Source of the DNA: Uloborus plumipes
Taxonomy: Eukaryota > Arthropoda > Arachnida > Araneae > Uloboridae
Direction of reading: 5' to 3'
DNA: 64,000 nucleotides
Assembly (NCBI GenBank): GCA_038373865.1
Contig: JAXGGA010005568.1
Span: forward strand, 1-64,000
The notes below the pieces were generated by a model. The model was not told the DNA's origin, did no database searches, and saw only the letters and a list, made by a program, of their open reading frames with translations. This document shows, one piece after another, positions 32,254 to 44,035 of this stretch. The position numbers and the translations under genes were made by a program. Position 1 is the first letter of the stretch, and each line of letters starts with the position of its first letter.

Positions 32254-33305
32254 TTCATTTCCCAGAATTTCATTAATGAAACTAGCGCAGATACAGCCCG
32301 TACAACTCATCTCTAACAAAAGCAAAAATAGTTTATTGGTTAGGACAGGTAATATTTCCTGCCACTCGATATAAAGCACTTCTCGGGCAATTCTTCCAAA
32401 AAAAAGCAATCTGAATGCCTAAAAATAAAATATTTACATCACTTTCTGCCAAACCTATCATCAAGAATACCTACTTTATAGAGCCCTCTCTGCAGGCCAT
32501 AATCCACCCACTCCAATCCTTTTCTACTCCGAATGCAATTACAAAGATTGGAATGGCAACAAGAAAGGTGGGAACCTGCTGATGAGACAGTCACAGGGGC
32601 AAGGGAACATAAAGAACGAGGGAAACCTGCGAGAAAGATTCATCACGGAATGCACTGATGCATGAAAGCAGACGGTATAACAAATGTTTCTTGGTTCAAG
32701 AGGTCTGTTCTTTGCTTTTGATTACCTTAAAGAGTTTTGTTTAGGCCATTGGCGCGGTGCCTGAATTATTTCGTGCCATCTGTCTACCTTCGAAATGTTG
32801 GAAAGATTCTATGAGGATGAATTTTCAATAATTGTGCCTATTTTTCAAGTTGAACACGTGTTTAGCTAAAGGACTTTGGATCAAGAAAGCAATTTTGATT
32901 TTAGTTTTACCAATGCAATCCAAACTCCTATGCATTCGAAACTGATTGTTCAGAGTTCAGACAAGAAACCAAAAAGTTAAAATAAATAAATAAATAAATA
33001 AAGTTCAGTTTATGCATTTTCAAATTCTCTCTCTCTATCTTCTTTTAGTGACAGTGCTTTTAATTCGCCCAGATTCCAATTAAAAATAAATAAATAAATA
33101 AATAAAAAATGCACTTCTGATTTTGAAAATTACGTCAACGGTTTCAGTCAAGTATTTTATAAAAAAAATTTATCAGTTTGCTTTAGAAAAAATAATGGAA
33201 AAACCCCCACGAAAACGGGGTGTATTTATTTTAGTTTGAAAAATTGGACAAAACTGCTTTATAATATACATTTTACTTCAAACTGATATCAGATATTTAA
33301 ATTTT
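32254..33305. other. No gene; AAAT microsatellites
   Basis: AAATAAATAAATAAATAA runs lie at 32980-33001 and 33086-33107. No frame or element ends recognised. Confidence 0.45.
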
Positions 33306-33320
33306 AAAAAATATAGATGT

Positions 33321-33926
33321 CGGCCACTTTGTCTAGAGATTAGAGAAGAGTGACAGCGGATGGGAAGGTCCCGGGTTCGAATTTCGGATCGGGGAATGAA
33401 TGTGCTTTCTCTCTCCTGTTCTTGTCCTTTCCTTGTGTGAATGTGTTGTTATGCTCAGAATGGCAGCCTACCCTATAAGCGGGTTCCTATGTCTTTTTTG
33501 TACTGTGGAAGTCGGACTTCACAACAAATTACAGTACAGTTGTAAAAGTGAAGCAGCGCACCCCAAATCGAGCCCCTAGCTGGCACAAGACACAACCAGG
33601 GGCGGATACAAGCAGGGTTGCCAGATTTAAGAACTGCAAATACGGGACAGGCTTCTTGGGGAGGGTGGGGGGAGATGAAGTCTAAAAGTCGAATTTTAAC
33701 AACCTTGAATTCGACGTGAAACGTTTCTCAGAAATATGGAGAAAAAAGATTACACTACGAGCGACACTGCGATTACTACACTCTCTTCAGGATAGGTTTC
33801 GCAATTGAAGTTCGAAACATATGAGGTCAACATCTATAAACCAAGATGTGTAGTAAAGAATACGTAACAAAATGAATCGCCCCTCCCTTGGAACACTTAA
33901 CTAGATCCGCCCTTGAACACAACAAC
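33321..33926 (+). mobile_element. tRNA-derived SINE family 2, copy 2, full length, split by a hAT MITE
   Basis: A 15-bp duplication AAAAAATATAGATGT (33306-33320 and 33927-33941) defines both ends. The B box GGTTCGAATTTC is near 33373. The tail GGCACAAGACACAAC continues after the hAT MITE (33597-33915) into ACAACAACAAA. Without the insert the SINE is about 280 bp. Confidence 0.9.
33597..33915. mobile_element. hAT-like MITE in the SINE tail
   Basis: Ends CAGGGGCGGATAC and ATCCGCCCTTG are inverted relatives. The flanks GACACAAC (33589-33596) and AACACAAC (33916-33923) agree at 7 of 8 bases. No coding capacity. Confidence 0.85.
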
Positions 33927-34029
33927 AAAAAATATAGATGTTTACTAGCTTTAAATTAGTCATTTTGATTTTAAAGGAAGCTTCACTTTTTTAAGGAAGA
34001 AGGAGGGGGAGGCAAAAGGGTTGCGAACC

Positions 34030-34250
34030 ACTGATCTAAAGCAGTGAGTAACCGCCTCTAAGCAAGGGCTAAGGCAGAAACATGCAATACACCGCCAACT
34101 CGACCAACTTTGCCAACTTTGCTATATAAGAGGATTTTTGACTCCAACTCGACTAATTTCGTATTCCATGCTGATGAGAGCAGAATAAGCTCGAAACAGC
34201 TGTCCATGGATCGAAATGGTCGAGTTGGTTGTGTATTGCACTGATCTAAG
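34030..34250. repeat. Inverted repeat unit flanked by a direct repeat
   Basis: TGCAATACACCGCCAACTCG (about 34082) faces its rough complement near 34220-34241. The direct repeat CACTGATCTAA occurs at about 34030 and 34240. Possibly a small mobile element; class unknown. Confidence 0.5.
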
Positions 34251-35414
34251 CTCAAAAATGCAAGGGGAAAAAAAAGTCAGCCTGTAGATCAAGATCGTTA
34301 GAGTTTTCTACCATGCTCAAACTCGAGTCCCTAGACGATCTGGCGGGATATTCAAAAGAGAAGAGAACAGGAAACACAAGTTGGTGGTCACGCGACTGAG
34401 AAAACTTCTACCGCCAGCCACATGATCGGCCTTGAACTGTAATCGATTATCATGTTACGGACCGTAAGAACAATGCGTGAAAGCGCTGCAGCAAAATTAG
34501 TTGGGAATTTCTCGCTGACATATGGCTACATATTTATGGTTTTCGAAATAGAGTTGACAACCTTTAAGACGAAACGGCGGAGAATAAAATGTTGGTTTGT
34601 GATGGGATTTCATGTTCAATGTTGCACGCGTAAGAAAAAACCTTCTCACGAAGGCCGTCATTTAGAGGGAAGAGGAGGGATCCTGGCTTTGAAAAATTTA
34701 TAATTTTATGTAAAAGTGGGCATGGTTTCTTTTTTCTCTGATAAAATTTGCATTGCTCCCGCGAGGAAAAATTCGAAGCAACAGGTCTGAAACTCACTAT
34801 CATTTTCGGCTCTCTTAAACTTTATCAGTAGGACTGCATGTTAAATTTCATGAGAATCCATTTTTCGTGTTACGTGTTTGAGCTAGGCTCTTTGTCAGTT
34901 TTTCCGCCAGCCCATGACAAAATTTGTAAAATTTGTACTACTTCGATTCCGAATCTAGCCCTACGAAGGACGGGCATTAGCTTCCGACTAGGCTGATATG
35001 GCCTCTTGTCATCCCAGTCATCCGGACAAATCTTTGTTTAGGAATACAGAGTAGTGTTATTTTATTTTTAATTTGAGAAAATTGAAACTTCTCCCGTGGT
35101 GGAAAAGTTACCCTTTGCTGAACTAAAATCAGTTTAGGCCTTCTTTCATTTTATGATCGTAAAGATATTTTGTGGGGAAGTCTAATGATTCAAGTATGAT
35201 TTCCAGTTTCTAAATTTGAAGTTGCAAAACTAATAGTTTGAGAGTTTCTCAAGCGGAAGAAATACTCCGGGAAAAATGAAACGAATGGCAGCTTCCTGAG
35301 AAATAACTCTGAATTAGAAAGCACGCTCGACGTTTGATTTATCTCATTTATTCAGTTCTGTGCAATAAGTTTATTTTTTACGTTTTTTCCCCTTCGGATG
35401 CAATGCATGCCATA
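34251..35414. other. No gene; diverged hAT-like repeat at about 34651-34790
   Basis: GGCCGTCATTTAGAGGGA and GTAAAAGTGGGCATGGTTT match the small hAT MITE at 49628-49802 but the ends are worn. Short frames on both strands here have no motif. Confidence 0.45.
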
Positions 35415-35422
35415 CTTCTGAA

Positions 35423-37662
35423 CATGGGTGCCCATCCCCCTCAAGCTCAATGGCGCAAATTAACCCCCAAAATTCTTCAAAACCCTCTTGTGCTTTTTAT
35501 TTTTACCTATCTTTTTTATTTTATTTATTTTTTTTAAATATTATTATTTTTTAATTAGTATTACTTTTAATAGGGTGAGTTCTGGTAGGTGCGTCCACGG
35601 GGAATTATATGAACACTGTCCTGAAATGGCTTCTGCAACACATCGACTATGTTAGATAACTATCTAATGATAATTTCAGTAGGTAGAATTCAGGCCTGGA
35701 TTCAATAGACGAAGCACAATCAGAGACAACTTAAATGTCTTCAAAAAAACTCTAAAGTAAAGATTGAGAAGGTTTTGTTTCAGTTTCTCTTGTAGTCATA
35801 CCAAGCAATTGAAGTCAAGAAATGCAAGTTGTTTCTTTTGAGTAATAGCTACTAATAACTTACATGGGGTATTTTGATCAAATACTCTAACTAAAATTTG
35901 TTTATATGACGGTACGCACTTTCCCTTTCTTTAAAGTAAGGTGGGGGTAAGTGCATATCATTATGATGGGGCAAGTGCGTACCACTATCATGAGGCATAT
36001 GCGTACTATTATGCGAAGCAAGTGCGTACCATTATGATGAGGCAAGTGTGTACCATTACGTGGAAAATCCGACTCTCGTAATTCACCTTTAATTTTGCTT
36101 ATAACTCTTTTATAAGCCGATTATAAATCCGACGTCATTTCCATCAAGTATGTATATTTACATTGAATGCGGCATAAGATTTCAATTTTATTCATTACCT
36201 CTGAAATATATTGGCTTTTAGATATCAGTTAGTAAATTTCTCTTTGAAAATAGCAATCATAAGCTATACTTAATTTAAACCAGAATGACAAATGAAGCAA
36301 GAAATTAAGTGAAACACTAAATAAGGAACCAACTGATTCAAAAAACGAAGGTGGAGTAATGAATAATTATATGTAAGAAAATTAAGAGCAACACCTTGTG
36401 AAAAACTGTTTCAATATACGAGAAAAAAAAGTACAAGTATCATATCATAATCAATTATTTTCTCTCTCTCTCTTTTTTTTTTTTTTTTTTTTTTGTTCTT
36501 TATTTTGTGTTTTTTCTTACGGCCGTTGATTCTAATAAGAAAAACATTTTAAAACCGTATTTATTCAAAGAAAAAGAAAAAAAAACGAATTGTTCACTCA
36601 GGTCACCTAACGATCTACCATACAAATAGAATTAAAGAAAATCACAGGGGTACGCACTTACAACAATGCTATTGGATCCACATGTCTCATCTTACATTTA
36701 AGAAGGGGTAAGTGCGAACCCTGGCTTAAACACAGACTGGTTAATGCATTAAACCAAAATAAACTCGGTAGAGTATAAGTGATTATTACTAAATAAAAAC
36801 AACTTACATTTGCTCACTTGGTCTTATTAAAAGGACAAAGGAAGAATCACAGACACAACTCTCTCAATCTTCAAATCACAGTTGTTCGCAAGACACGTGG
36901 GATATCACTAATTGCGTTTCATCCATGCAAGCAAGTGCTGATCTCTAGTATTAGGAATTATCCCGAGGCAACTACCTAACATATTTAACATCTGCCAGAA
37001 GTTTTTTCCTGCTCATATTCACATAATTTAAGATGGACGCACTTACCCCGCTAGGTAGGGAAAGTGCGTACCTTAGAATAGGTGTCACAAACCAGGTCAC
37101 AAAACCTATGCTTATGGTTTATTTGACATATTATATGCTTGAAAATCTTAGTAAAGGATCTGGAAAGAAAACTAAAAAAAAAAATTGTGAGTGTACAAGA
37201 TTTTTCAACGGAGCAGCATCCTTGAGAACATGAACTTTGAAAAAAAGGGTACGCACTTACCAGAACTCACCCTATATTTTTAATAATTATTTTTTTTTAA
37301 TATTTTTTAAATTACTATTATTTTTTCAAATATTTTTTAAAAATATTATTTATTTATTTTTTTAAATATTATTATTTTATTTTTTTTAATTCAAACTTTT
37401 TTTTCTATATTAATTCTTTAAAAGTACTAATTATGTGCAGAATATATCCGCTTTTTGTCTCTTTCAGACATTCCAAGCACACACACACACGCACAAAAAT
37501 GAATAAATAAAAAATAATAAAGGAAAAATAAATTAATGAATAATTTAATGTAGAAAAATACATTAATAAATAATTTAACTAAATAAATTAGTTGAAAAAA
37601 ATCCCCCCCAAAAAGTTTGATGGCGCAACCTGCGCCATAATCCCCCCTTGTGGGCACCCCTG
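35423..37662. mobile_element. hAT-like element with CAGGGGTGCCCA ends, carries an insertion
   Basis: Left CATGGGTGCCCATCC and right TTGTGGGCACCCCTG are inverted; flanks CTTCTGAA (35415-35422) and CTTCTGTA (37663-37670) agree at 7 of 8. Near each end GATGGCGCAA-type sequence also pairs. The outer sequence matches 31365-31690. The middle, 35571-37274, is a separate insertion. Confidence 0.85.
35571..37274. mobile_element. 1.7-kb TAGGGTGAG element rich in GTGCGTACC motifs
   Basis: Ends TAGGGTGAGTTCTGGTA are inverted copies of each other, flanked by TACTTTTAA and TATTTTTAA (8 of 9). The motif AAGTGCGTACC or its complement recurs: five tandem 24-bp units at about 35948-36060, then near 36650, 36706, 37030 and 37068, and at both termini. 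This looks like a subterminal binding array of a hAT-like element. No transposase frame; the longest frame, 66 codons at 37033-37233, starts within such motifs. Confidence 0.78.
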
Positions 37663-37670
37663 CTTCTGTA

Positions 37671-37959
37671 TGTAAACACATACACACACACATATGTTTG
37701 GGGCTGGAAAGTAATGTGTTTTTTTAAACAAATATTTTTTTTTTAATTTTCATTTTGAAACAATGACGTAATTAATCTTATTGTTAACCGCCATTCGCCA
37801 TCTAATGTTCAAACGTTAAAAATAGAATCGATAAAAAAATCAATGGACTTAGGAGCAAAATATATTTTTGGACGTCAGTTAAATTTCTAGCTTTTTTTCA
37901 CCAATTTGTGAGTCAAGTCGCTCCAAGTCAACATTTTTTCTGGGGCTTGTCTTAAGCAG
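37671..37959. other. No feature recognised
   Basis: AT-rich spacer. No motif found. Confidence 0.35.
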
Positions 37960-38930
37960 TGTTCTATTGCATAATCACTGTTTTAGAATCATGATTTCTC
38001 TGCTCACAATAACTGGAATATATACTCGTCCGACATTACATTGATTATCCGACATAAACTGAACAATTGCAAATGCGGTCTTCCGAAATTTCTGTACAAA
38101 GGTAGATGCACTTCCTTAGTTTTGTGAAATAGACCTATTGATTAAATCCAACATTCTGTTGGCTTTGTTTCTTTTCATACTTCACTGCATGCAGTATACC
38201 AGAGTTGCTTGCATGCTTAGTTCCATGATATAAATGAAGCACTTGACATTTAACAACATTGTGAACGATACCCAAGTAGCATCAACTCATCGAATTTTGC
38301 TCGGCCGATCATCGAACTCCTCGTAAACTGATCCCTTAACGCACTATGACATCGTTACGATCAGTATCCGAGCACAGTTTTTGATGAGCTACTTTTCATC
38401 GGAAAGCGATATCGTTCCGATCAACTTTCCCGATGAAAATAAGCCGAGCCTCCAAAATTGATCCTAAATTCATCTGTACGGAACTTCACTGCTTGTAAAT
38501 TGCTCCGAATCTCATCGTATTTCGAGCAAAACTCATCGGATTTCGCTGCTCGGATTCTGTTTGGCCGATGAGGCATATTGGAGCAAATCCTGATGAGAAC
38601 TCATCGAATCCGATCATCGGCCGATGAGATTATGCTATTAGGGTATACTCCTCTTAACTGTCTACAAAAAAGTCTTATCTAAATCCTTTCGTAGATTTTT
38701 CATTTGTTTTTCACTGCCAGTAGCCTCCAAAATTTTACCATCATGAGCAAAAATTTAAATGTTCCCAAAATGGCTTTTCCTAGTATCATTAAGAAAAATT
38801 GGTCCTGAAACTAAACCTTGTGGAACTCCACTTAGAACAGCAGTCTGCAGAGAATAAGTAACTCGAACAGCTACTCCTTGTTTTTTCCCAGTTAACCAAT
38901 TTTTAACAAAAAGTTTTCCCCACTACGCAA
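37960..38930 (-). pseudogene. Relic reverse transcriptase of a non-LTR retrotransposon (CR1/Jockey type), split by a MITE
   Basis: Read on the minus strand, 38930-38644 translates in pieces to recognisable RT blocks: an LSGVPQG stretch, a degraded FADD box (FAHDGK), then a KQMKNLRKDL helix. After the MITE at 38271-38643 the frame resumes with a FNVVKCQVLHL segment (about 38265) and a KANRMLDLINRSIS-like segment near 38150, typical of the RT thumb and connection. Several stops and frameshifts interrupt it, and the catalytic second Asp is replaced. It is a dead fragment of ORF2; the endonuclease and the 3' end were not found here. Confidence 0.7.
38271..38643. mobile_element. CATCGG-rich CCC-type MITE, copy 1
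   Basis: Ends CCCAAGTAGCATCAACTCAT and GATGAGATTATGCTATTAGGG are an inverted pair. CGATGAG, CTCATCG and CGATCATCGG motifs recur throughout. It interrupts the RT relic, flanked by TA on both sides, which may be a 2-bp duplication. It is very similar to 51717-52133. Confidence 0.85.
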
Positions 38931-40622
38931 ATGTTAAATACAAGAAAAATGGCGAAACAGATCAACTTGTGGACACGTAAATGTCAAATTTATAAGAGGT
39001 TTGTTTGGATGATAGTACTGGAGAAAAAATGCACTGCATATTTTCTGGAAAAGTTTTTTAAATGCATGGGAAATTAATGATAAGGAGCAGAAACTACACA
39101 AGAACTAATCAGTTTTTATATCTCTCCTCCCAATTCCGAACTGCACTGATAAAATAAGGAAGGAAACGAAAATCATCAATAATCAGCTTCTGAGAATCAT
39201 CTACCTGTCGCTGTCTTGGCTCGATAATATTTGCCAGTAATAGTTCAGTGACATTGAAACCACTGACCCTACTTCGCCTCAAGTGAAGTCGACACCGGAA
39301 AAAGGTTGCCATCACATCGAATTAAACTATACGGAAGGACAAAAATAAATAAACAAGCTCCCAAAGAGAGAGTAAAAAATAAGAGGGAGAAAGGGAATAT
39401 TCCCTACGGAACCGCGAGCTCATAAAGTTGCAAGTCACGCAACACTTTTCACTTCACTTCTGACGTATCGATTTTTGTTTTTCATTGTTGACATTCGTGG
39501 AATAGGGTGTTTCAGCTGAACTGTCAAACTTCTAAAGCGTCGTGGTTATTGTTTTAAAGACAATAACCACTGCCAAGTTGAAGTGTCACAATTGCATTCC
39601 TTGCCAAAATGCCGGTAGATTGCTTGTGTTTATTGTTTTTCGATTGTGCTGTGTCATGTTTCTGAAAAAAATCTTCTGTGTTAAAAAAACATTCTAGTTC
39701 AAGCGTTATAAAAAATATGTAATCGTCTGCAGGATTATTGGAGCTTTAGAACGATTTGATGGACGGCCATCTATTGATTTCAGAATCAAGATGACAGCAG
39801 AGCTAGTCCATGGTGAATCGGGAGTACTCATTCATTGGAACAACTCAACCCAAGCTGCTGACATGAAAGAATTTTTCTGGGGAAGAAAAAAAAAGTAGCT
39901 TCCATTGAAGCCTGCTACCCTGCTTGTCTTTGCTTGATACAGGTGGTCATGGGTTCGATTCCGACAGATGCCTTGGGAATGTTCTCCTCTCTTTGTGCTT
40001 ACAGCACAAGAGTAGTTTTTCTTATGTTGTCTTGTCTGTCAATTAAAATTGCCGTAGTTTTTAAATGGAACAGAGGCAAGGTGAATAGTAGGCAGTCTTC
40101 TTCTAATTGTGTGAGTGAATGCTCCCAATTTAACACTAAACATTGAAGAAGCATATTCTATTGGTTAATTCGGAATGAAAATATAGTTCGAATAGTGGTT
40201 TTAGGCGGAAAATAAAAGAGAAATAAACATTAAAAAAAGTTTTTAAATTGTTATATCTTGTTTATTAGCGAAGTTTGAATAGTATCAGAAGTACCTGTCT
40301 CATAAATCATTGTCTTTCGGAAAAAGTTAAACTAATTATCTGTTTTCGATTTGCATTTAAAATTAAAAAAAAAAAAACAAGATTTTCATACAAAGAGATT
40401 AAGCTTGATATTAAGTTAAATACCATTCGATATTTAAAATTTTCAAGCTAAGGTTAGGGGCTAATTTATTAAATAAATGCGTAATGAACTCAAAACTGCA
40501 AACGATTTTATTTTTGATTAATGAGTAAAATATTTATCAAGAATTTACTTTATTATTACTATTATTTGCACCGATCACAACGCTTATCTCACTCAAACTG
40601 ACCCCAAGACAGAGAAAGCTAC
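38931..40622. other. No supported gene; small hairpin at 39542-39570, B-box-like site near 39952
   Basis: GTGGTTATTGT and ACAATAACCAC form an 11-bp perfect stem. GGTTCGATTCC at about 39952-39962 could be a polymerase III B box of a worn SINE, but no A box or duplication is convincing. A minus-strand frame at 39109-39315 (68 codons) has no motif. Confidence 0.4.
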
Positions 40623-41303
40623 CAGGGGTGATTGTGAGTTCATAAAAAAATACCTGAAAGTTTTAAAGAAAAAGTGGGGGGGGGGGGGGGGGGGAGGTGG
40701 AGTGTTTTTTAAAAAACCAAGGCCCCTATTACTAAGCACACCTAGTAATAATTAATTTCTTTTCATAAACTAACACATTTCATATATTTAAATAGTTTTT
40801 AGTCAAAATATTGTACATGCATTTAATTAAATTGTAAATGAGTAATAAAGTTACTTTTGAGCTGGTGATGAGCAATTATCTTCAAAAAAATATTTTAAGG
40901 CGAAAGCAAAAGTCTAACAGAATTGCTATTTGTTGTGCGAAAGCATTTATAAAGCAATGAAAGTTTTCATTTGTTACATTTCATTTATTTGTCTCCTAAC
41001 TAAGGGGAATAAGCATCAAAAGTGAGAAAAATTCGATTCTCATATCGAATGCAAATAAGGTAATTTAGTAAGGTAAAAAAAAAAACACTTAGAATTTACA
41101 TCTGAACATTTCTATTTGATGAATATTATTAATAATTATCGGCATAATCATCGAAAATTCGAAAAAGAAAAAAAATCCGGAGGTGGGAAGATAAAAGCAT
41201 AATTAAAAATATTTTACTTCCGGTATTTTCGAATATGAAAATACCGGAATCTATCATGAAAATACTGGAAATCCGGTAAAATACCGGAACACAATCACCC
41301 CTG
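40623..41303. mobile_element. hAT-like MITE with CAGGGGTGATTGTG ends
   Basis: The first 14 bases are exactly complementary to the last 14 (CACAATCACCCCTG). ATACCGGAA motifs cluster at the right side. A G run of about 17 lies at 40676-40694. No clear 8-bp duplication was found. Confidence 0.7.
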
Positions 41304-41660
41304 ATAGTAAAAGCTTTTAGAAAGTCAATTTATAGTGTACCAGAACAAAAATAAGTTTAAATTTTCAATTTGTCTCCCTTTTTCACCGTTTTTAAAGCAA
41401 CCAGCCGCAAAGAATTCGCTGCCTAAGAGCCGCAGGTTTGAGTATGGATAGTCCAACTCGTTACAGAAAAAGATTTATATTAAAGTTAAAAATAGCTGCC
41501 AACCCTGTTTGAAATTGAATAAATACTACTACTTGTGTTAATGGGGGAGTTTATCATTAAAAAAAAAAAATCTGAAAGAGCAAGCTCGAAAACATGGGGT
41601 GAATGCCTTTTTTATTTCATTATGATTCATTTCCTTGCTTAAAAAAACTTAGAAGACACT
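41304..41660. other. No feature recognised
   Basis: AT-rich, no motif. Confidence 0.35.
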
Positions 41661-41679
41661 CAGTCGCTGTTTAATTTTC

Positions 41680-41860
41680 GCCGGCTGACGTCACAAGTGT
41701 ATAAAACGGTTCAAGCGAGGCCATTTTATAGACGAGCCACCATTTTGAAGTCGAATTTTCTTTTGTTGAAGAGCTGGGGTTACTGGAGATCCAAAATGGC
41801 TGATACTTCAACCTGGCTTTGCACCAAAGTTTCTCCACTTGCGACGTCATACGAGAGATC
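41680..41860. repeat. Possible small MITE with CRE-like sites in its ends
   Basis: CTGACGTCACAAGTG (about 41687) is roughly complementary to CACTTGCGACGTCAT (about 41839). Between them are GTATAAAACGG, a TATA-like box, and an inverted CCATTTTG/CAAAATGG pair. Both strands have 60-codon frames, which are probably incidental. It could also be a promoter. Confidence 0.4.
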
Positions 41861-41879
41861 ACTTCGCGTTAGAAGTTAG

Positions 41880-42700
41880 ACATTTTAAGACATTAATTAA
41901 AATAAACTGTTGGGAAAATGAAAATATTTTTTTGTCCCCTTGTAAAATATTTTTTGCCTTCTGTATCAATAACAGAGGCTAAAAGTAGCACTTTTGATTG
42001 AAGGAAACACCCCCGATTTGAAACTAACACGGACAACATTGAGAAAACTAAATAACTTGCGCTGTTCCACCTGCAGGCAATCCATACCATAACTACCAAG
42101 CACTTAACTTCCATTGAACTTGCTATCACCAAGACTGTTTACTTAACCTAGATGCTTATTGGTAAATATTGCTGAGACAACATAAACAGCTGACATTTGT
42201 AGATCACCGTGTTTATGGTATTTACAAGGACACGCGATACCTTTATCAAACAGTACGTAATGAGAACGTTTGGATAATGCTCCTGTTTCAATATTTCTAG
42301 GAAGGAGTTTTTCTAAATTAAATTAGAAATTAAACAAGCCCCAGGAGCGCTCCATCCTTAAACCTTTTTTTTTATTGGGGCGGGGGGGGGGGGGGGTAAA
42401 TTTACCGAATGAAACTCCGAAACACAAGCATGCATACATACTTCCGTTTTATAAGAAACATTGAGCATCATTATAAAATATGAAAAAGTTTTTATTAAAT
42501 GGTACTTGTGCTATGCTGTCTTCAAATTTGCCAAATCGCCAAAGAAAAATTGTCGGATAGGGTATTTTTGGGAGGTCACATTGACCTCTCGCGATCTCCC
42601 AACGGGGTGTCCCTATCGGGACCTGCTGAAGAATTCATAAAATCGAATATTTTTTCTAGCCTTTCACTCTATTTTTATCGTATTTAACAGATTTTCTCAC
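41880..42700. other. No gene; G run at about 42380-42396
   Basis: No motif in the short frames. Confidence 0.4.
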
Positions 42701-42850
42701 TTAGGGCCATGCTCCACATCGACGTAAAGCAGAAAAATTAGGCAGAAGCGTAAAATTTATTCAATGGTGTTCCTATGGAAAGTACCCGGATTTTCGGTTT
42801 CTGCCTTCAGTTTCGGTCGCGTTTTACGCTGATGTGGAGCATGGCCCTTA
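42701..42850. mobile_element. GGGCCATGCTCCACATC MITE, copy 1
   Basis: Inverted ends of 20 bp (TTAGGGCCATGCTCCACATC) enclose GACGTAAAGCAGAAAAATT and TTTCGGTCGCGTTTTACGCT. Related copies are at 57223-57345 and 58905-58992. Its right half is part of the triplication that follows. Confidence 0.75.
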
Positions 42851-43275
42851 CTCCTTGCTGAAAAACCAGTACTGCATTTAATTTAAAACTGACATACGTC
42901 TGAAAGTCATTTAGATAATAAAATGACTTCAAGGTGTCTCTATGGAAAGTACCCGGATTTTCGGTTTCTGCCTTCAGTTTCGGTCGCGTTTTACGCTGAT
43001 GTGGAGCATGGCCCTTACTCCTTGCTGAAAAACCAGTACTGCATTTAATTTAAAACTGATCCACGTCTGAAAGTCATTTAGATAATAAAATGACTTCAAG
43101 GTGTCTCTATGGAAAGTACCCGGATTTTCGGTTTCTGCCTTCAGTTTCGGTCGCGTTTTACGCTGATGTGGAGCATGGCCCTTACTCCTTGCTGAAAAAC
43201 CAGTACTGCATTTAATTTAAAACTGACCCACGTCTTAAAGTCATTTAGATAATAAAATGACTTCAAGGTGTCTAG
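42775..43275. repeat. Tandem triplication, 167-bp unit
   Basis: Units start ATGGAAAGTACCCGG at 42775, 42942 and 43109, and are almost identical (for example ACATACGTC, CCACGTC, CCCACGTC near the only differences). Each holds the right half of the MITE and about 90 bp of its former flank. Confidence 0.95.
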
Positions 43276-44035
43276 TTATAATGTTTAATTACATTCCTAT
43301 TCTTAAGAGCTCTGAATATATATGTAATTTTAAACAGAACTAACGGAAAAGCCGAAAGTTAATAAGAACAGCTCAAAAATTATAATGCAGATTAAAGTGA
43401 CAGAATGCTAAATTTTAGGGGAAAAAAAAGCACCAATCTCAGTGTTTGCATTTGTGCTTTTAAAGTTCTTAGGTGAACTTGAAGTAAAATGTGTATATTA
43501 TTTAAACTACTTTAGGTGAAGACGTGGCCAAGTTTTAAATCAAATGCAATATTCAAACTGGCTTTATAGCGAAACATGCGTGAGAAATTCGTTAAAATGC
43601 TTATTCCCATCGAAAAATTACACCTACACCAATACAGGTTTTGATAAGGGAATATAATTAAATTCTAGTTTAAAAAAACTAAAAAATATACGCTTGTAGA
43701 GTTAATCGAAAACTATAAAGCTTTAAACCATGTCGTATTACAGGCATTTAGTATTTAGGCAGGCGTTGCTTTAACTCACTCGAGATCCACGCCACGTTAA
43801 TGCATCATTTCTACATGTAATACGTAATTTTACAAATGAAACAAATCCGGAAAATCTATTTAAATTTTTTTTTACGGCTGTTTATTATCTTTGAAGAGCT
43901 CCTTAGAAAATCTTTACTATTCACTAAATTAAGACACTAGATGTAAAGGGCGTGTTTTAAAGGTATCGTGTTTCATTTACATCATTGAAAACTTCATTAA
44001 CATTTCATTAAAACGAAGAAAATAAGCATTCATTG
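43276..44035. other. No feature recognised
   Basis: AT-rich, no credible frame. Confidence 0.4.

Noticed and set aside
37427..37693. 88-codon minus frame with C- and F-rich sequence
   Set aside because: Lies across hAT-end sequence and a CA microsatellite; residue content follows the low-complexity DNA.
39109..39315. 68-codon minus frame
   Set aside because: Somewhat balanced composition but no recognisable domain, splice signals or neighbours; insufficient to call a gene.
39940..40150. SINE or tRNA gene based on GGTTCGATTCC
   Set aside because: Only a B-box-like site was found; no A box, flanking duplication or second copy.
41671..41879. Pair of 60-63 codon frames on opposite strands
   Set aside because: They sit inside a probable small inverted-repeat unit and have no motif.
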